Assembly: GCA_016290695.1 (NCBI GenBank)
Contig: JAEEUX010000136.1
Span: 1 to 7,024, forward strand
DNA length: 7,024 bases
From: Oscillospiraceae bacterium
GTDB taxonomy: Bacteria > Bacillota > Clostridia > Oscillospirales > Oscillospiraceae
Direction of reading: 5' to 3'
Shown: piece by piece, positions 5,749 through 7,024 of the stretch
Numbering within the stretch: the first letter of the stretch is position 1
Layout of the letters: each line of letters begins with the position of its first letter
Made by a program: the position numbers and the translations under genes
Notes under the pieces: model-generated
What the model was told of the DNA's origin: nothing
What the model saw: the letters and a program-made list of their open reading frames with translations, nothing else
Databases searched by the model: none

Positions 5749-5777
5749 TTGCATATTGGCTATACTTGGATTATTAT
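5749..5777 (+). promoter_or_regulatory. groES: Sigma-A-type promoter of groESL
   Basis: TTGCAT (5749-5754), 17-base spacer, TATTAT (5772-5777). An overlapping exact TATAAT (5775-5780) would leave a 20-base spacer from the same -35. Transcription would start near 5784-5787, at the first arm of the CIRCE operator, the usual arrangement for HrcA-repressed heat-shock promoters. Confidence 0.75.
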
Positions 5778-5784
5778 AATGCTG

Positions 5785-5811
5785 TTAGCACTCAGAGGTA
5801 TTGAGTGCTAA
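5785..5811 (+). promoter_or_regulatory. CIRCE operator (HrcA binding site)
   Basis: TTAGCACTC (5785-5793), nine-base spacer, GAGTGCTAA (5803-5811): an exact match to the CIRCE consensus. HrcA binds it to repress groESL at normal temperature, with HrcA activity kept up by GroEL itself, so heat stress that titrates GroEL derepresses the operon. Its position at the transcription start, immediately downstream of the -10, fits direct blocking of RNA polymerase. hrcA is not in this window. Confidence 0.98.
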
Positions 5812-5942
5812 GAAGAAAAAAAGACACTGTAATCAATTTCATCAAACAGGCGGGCTCAAGCGAAAGTGCGGCTCAGCCATAACGGAAAAGCGCCGCGTTT
5901 TTCGGGCGCAGCAAATTCCGGATTTTTAGGAGGTAATTTTTT
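5812..5942 (+). other. Long groES 5' leader
   Basis: About 130 bases separate CIRCE from the groES ATG. It includes an imperfect direct repeat (GCGGGCTCA near 5850, GCGGCTCA at 5868-5875), a possible short hairpin of GCGCC and GGCGC arms near 5890-5910, and a very strong ribosome binding site AGGAGGT (5928-5934) eight bases before the ATG. No coding potential or known riboswitch is recognised. Confidence 0.45.
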
Positions 5943-6227
5943 ATGAAGCTCAATCCTTTGGCCGACAGAGTCATCCTTAAACAGGTCGAAGCAGAAGAGG
6001 TTACCAAGGGCGGCATCATCCTCACCAGCGCCGCGCAGGAAAAGCCTCAGATTTTCGAGGTCGTCGCGGTAGGCCCCGGCGGTTTCGTAGACGGCAACGA
6101 GATAGAGATGACCGTCGAGCCCGGCGACAAGGTCATTACCGGCAAGTACACCGGCACCCAGGTCAAGATAGACGGAGTCGAGCTTACGATAGTCCGTCAG
6201 CAGGATATTCTCGCAATAGTAGAGTAA
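5943..6227 (+). CDS. groES: Co-chaperonin GroES (Hsp10)
   Basis: A 94-aa protein of standard GroES length. It forms the heptameric lid that caps GroEL and encloses substrate proteins during ATP-driven folding in the cytosol. Visible family features are the N terminus KLNPLADRVILK, the mobile loop EEVTKGGIILTSAAQEKPQ (18-36) that contacts GroEL, VAVGPGG (41-47), GDKVITGKYTGT (61-72) and the C-terminal QQDILAIVE. The IILT form of the mobile loop is familiar from Clostridia. The AGGAGGT site eight bases upstream supports the ATG. It is first gene of the CIRCE-controlled operon, 17 bases ahead of groEL. Confidence 0.98.
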   Translation: MKLNPLADRVILKQVEAEEVTKGGIILTSAAQEKPQIFEVVAVGPGGFVDGNEIEMTVEPGDKVITGKYTGTQVKIDGVELTIVRQQDILAIVE

Positions 6228-6244
6228 TTTGGAGGTAAATCATC

Positions 6245-7024
6245 ATGGCAAAAATGCTTATTTATAACGAAGAAGCCCGCCGTGCTCTCGAGCGTGGTGT
6301 AAACGCTCTGGCCGACACCGTTAAAATCACCATGGGTCCCAAGGGCTGCAACGTCGTTCTCGACAAGAAGTACGGTTCTCCCCTCATCACTAACGACGGC
6401 GTTACCATCGCCAAGGAAATCGAGCTTGCAGACCCGTTTGAAAACATGGGCGCTCAGCTCGTCAAGGAAGCCGCCAGCAAGACTAACGACGTTGCCGGCG
6501 ACGGTACCACCACCGCTACCGTTCTCGCTCAGGCGATCATCAAGGAAGGCCTCAAGAACGTAGCCGCCGGCTCCAACCCCATGGTCATGAAGCGCGGCAT
6601 TCAGAAGGCCGTCGATATCGCCGTAGCCTCCATTAAGGATACTGCCCAGCCCGTCAGCGGCACCGAGGACATCGCCCGCGTCGGCACCGTTTCCTCCGGC
6701 GACGAGGTCATCGGCAAGCTCATTGCCGAGGCTATGGACAAGGTTTCTCAGAACGGCGTCATCACCGTCGAGGAATCCAAGACCGCAGAGACTTACAGCG
6801 AGATAGTCGAAGGCATGCAGTTTGACCGCGGCTACATCACCCCCTACATGGTCACCGACACGGACAAGATGGAGTCCGTTCTCGACAATCCCCTTATCCT
6901 TATCACCGACAAGAAGATCACCAATATTCAGGAGATCCTGCCCATTCTCGAGCAGGTCGTCAAGATGGGCAAGGCCCTTCTTATCATCGCTGAGGACGTT
7001 GAGGGCGAGGCTCTTGCCACCATC
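6245..7024 (+). CDS. groEL: Chaperonin GroEL (Hsp60), 5' part only
   Basis: The first 260 codons are present, open to the window edge; full-length GroEL is about 540 aa, so roughly half is missing beyond 7024. GroEL is the double-ring ATP-dependent folding chamber working with GroES. The equatorial domain shows ALADTVKITMGPKG (21-34), NDGVTIAKEIEL (50-61), ENMGAQLVKE (66-75) and the nucleotide-binding DGTTT (86-90). The intermediate and apical start follow, with VEESKT (175-180) and EGMQFDRGYITPYM (189-202). GGAGG (6231-6235) is nine bases before the ATG. Residue 35 is Cys (GPKGCNVVL), where most GroELs have Arg. Regulated with groES through CIRCE. Confidence 0.98.
   Translation, partial: MAKMLIYNEEARRALERGVNALADTVKITMGPKGCNVVLDKKYGSPLITNDGVTIAKEIELADPFENMGAQLVKEAASKTNDVAGDGTTTATVLAQAIIKEGLKNVAAGSNPMVMKRGIQKAVDIAVASIKDTAQPVSGTEDIARVGTVSSGDEVIGKLIAEAMDKVSQNGVITVEESKTAETYSEIVEGMQFDRGYITPYMVTDTDKMESVLDNPLILITDKKITNIQEILPILEQVVKMGKALLIIAEDVEGEALATI

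Noticed and set aside
1..7024. CRISPR arrays, tRNA or rRNA genes, insertion sequences, toxin-antitoxin or defence genes
   Set aside because: Read for and not found; all genes but the HEAT-like one belong to well-known housekeeping families.

Overview
The window is chromosomal DNA from a fairly GC-rich member of the Clostridia, plausibly an Oscillospiraceae/Ruminococcaceae-type gut bacterium. The evidence is strong GGAGG-type ribosome binding sites, sigma-A-like promoters, a perfect CIRCE operator in front of groESL, a four-cysteine zinc-type ribosomal protein L31, a clostridial-style GroES mobile loop and GC-rich intergenic hairpins flanked by GTAGGG. The family-level placement is inference. 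No mobile element, tRNA, rRNA or CRISPR array is visible.

Layout. Positions 1-217 hold no gene but contain three compact GC-rich inverted repeats. The third doubles as the terminator of a minus-strand gene for a small (111 aa) HEAT-repeat-like protein (553-218). A divergent, AT-rich intergenic region (554-872) carries back-to-back promoters. On the plus strand come rpmE (L31) with a strong terminator, then brnQ (branched-chain amino acid:cation symporter) with a hairpin-bearing leader and its own terminator.

A clear sigma-A promoter at 2599-2627 starts a tight three-gene operon. It encodes PrmA (L11 methyltransferase), a THUMP-domain 23S rRNA methyltransferase of the RlmL/YpsC type (ATGA overlap with prmA), and a diacylglycerol-kinase-family lipid kinase (1 nt gap). 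After a 304-base gap comes a promoter overlapping a perfect CIRCE element, then groES and the first 260 codons of groEL, which runs off the right edge.

Functionally this is housekeeping DNA. Ribosomal protein L31, L11 methylation and 23S rRNA methylation relate to the ribosome; GroES/GroEL to protein folding under HrcA control; the lipid kinase to phospholipid turnover; BrnQ to amino acid uptake. I see no convincing new biological system. The items most worth a second look are the uncharacterised HEAT-like gene with its structured leader, the brnQ leader that lacks an obvious promoter, the GTAGGG-flanked hairpins, and prmA sitting next to groESL instead of downstream of dnaJ.
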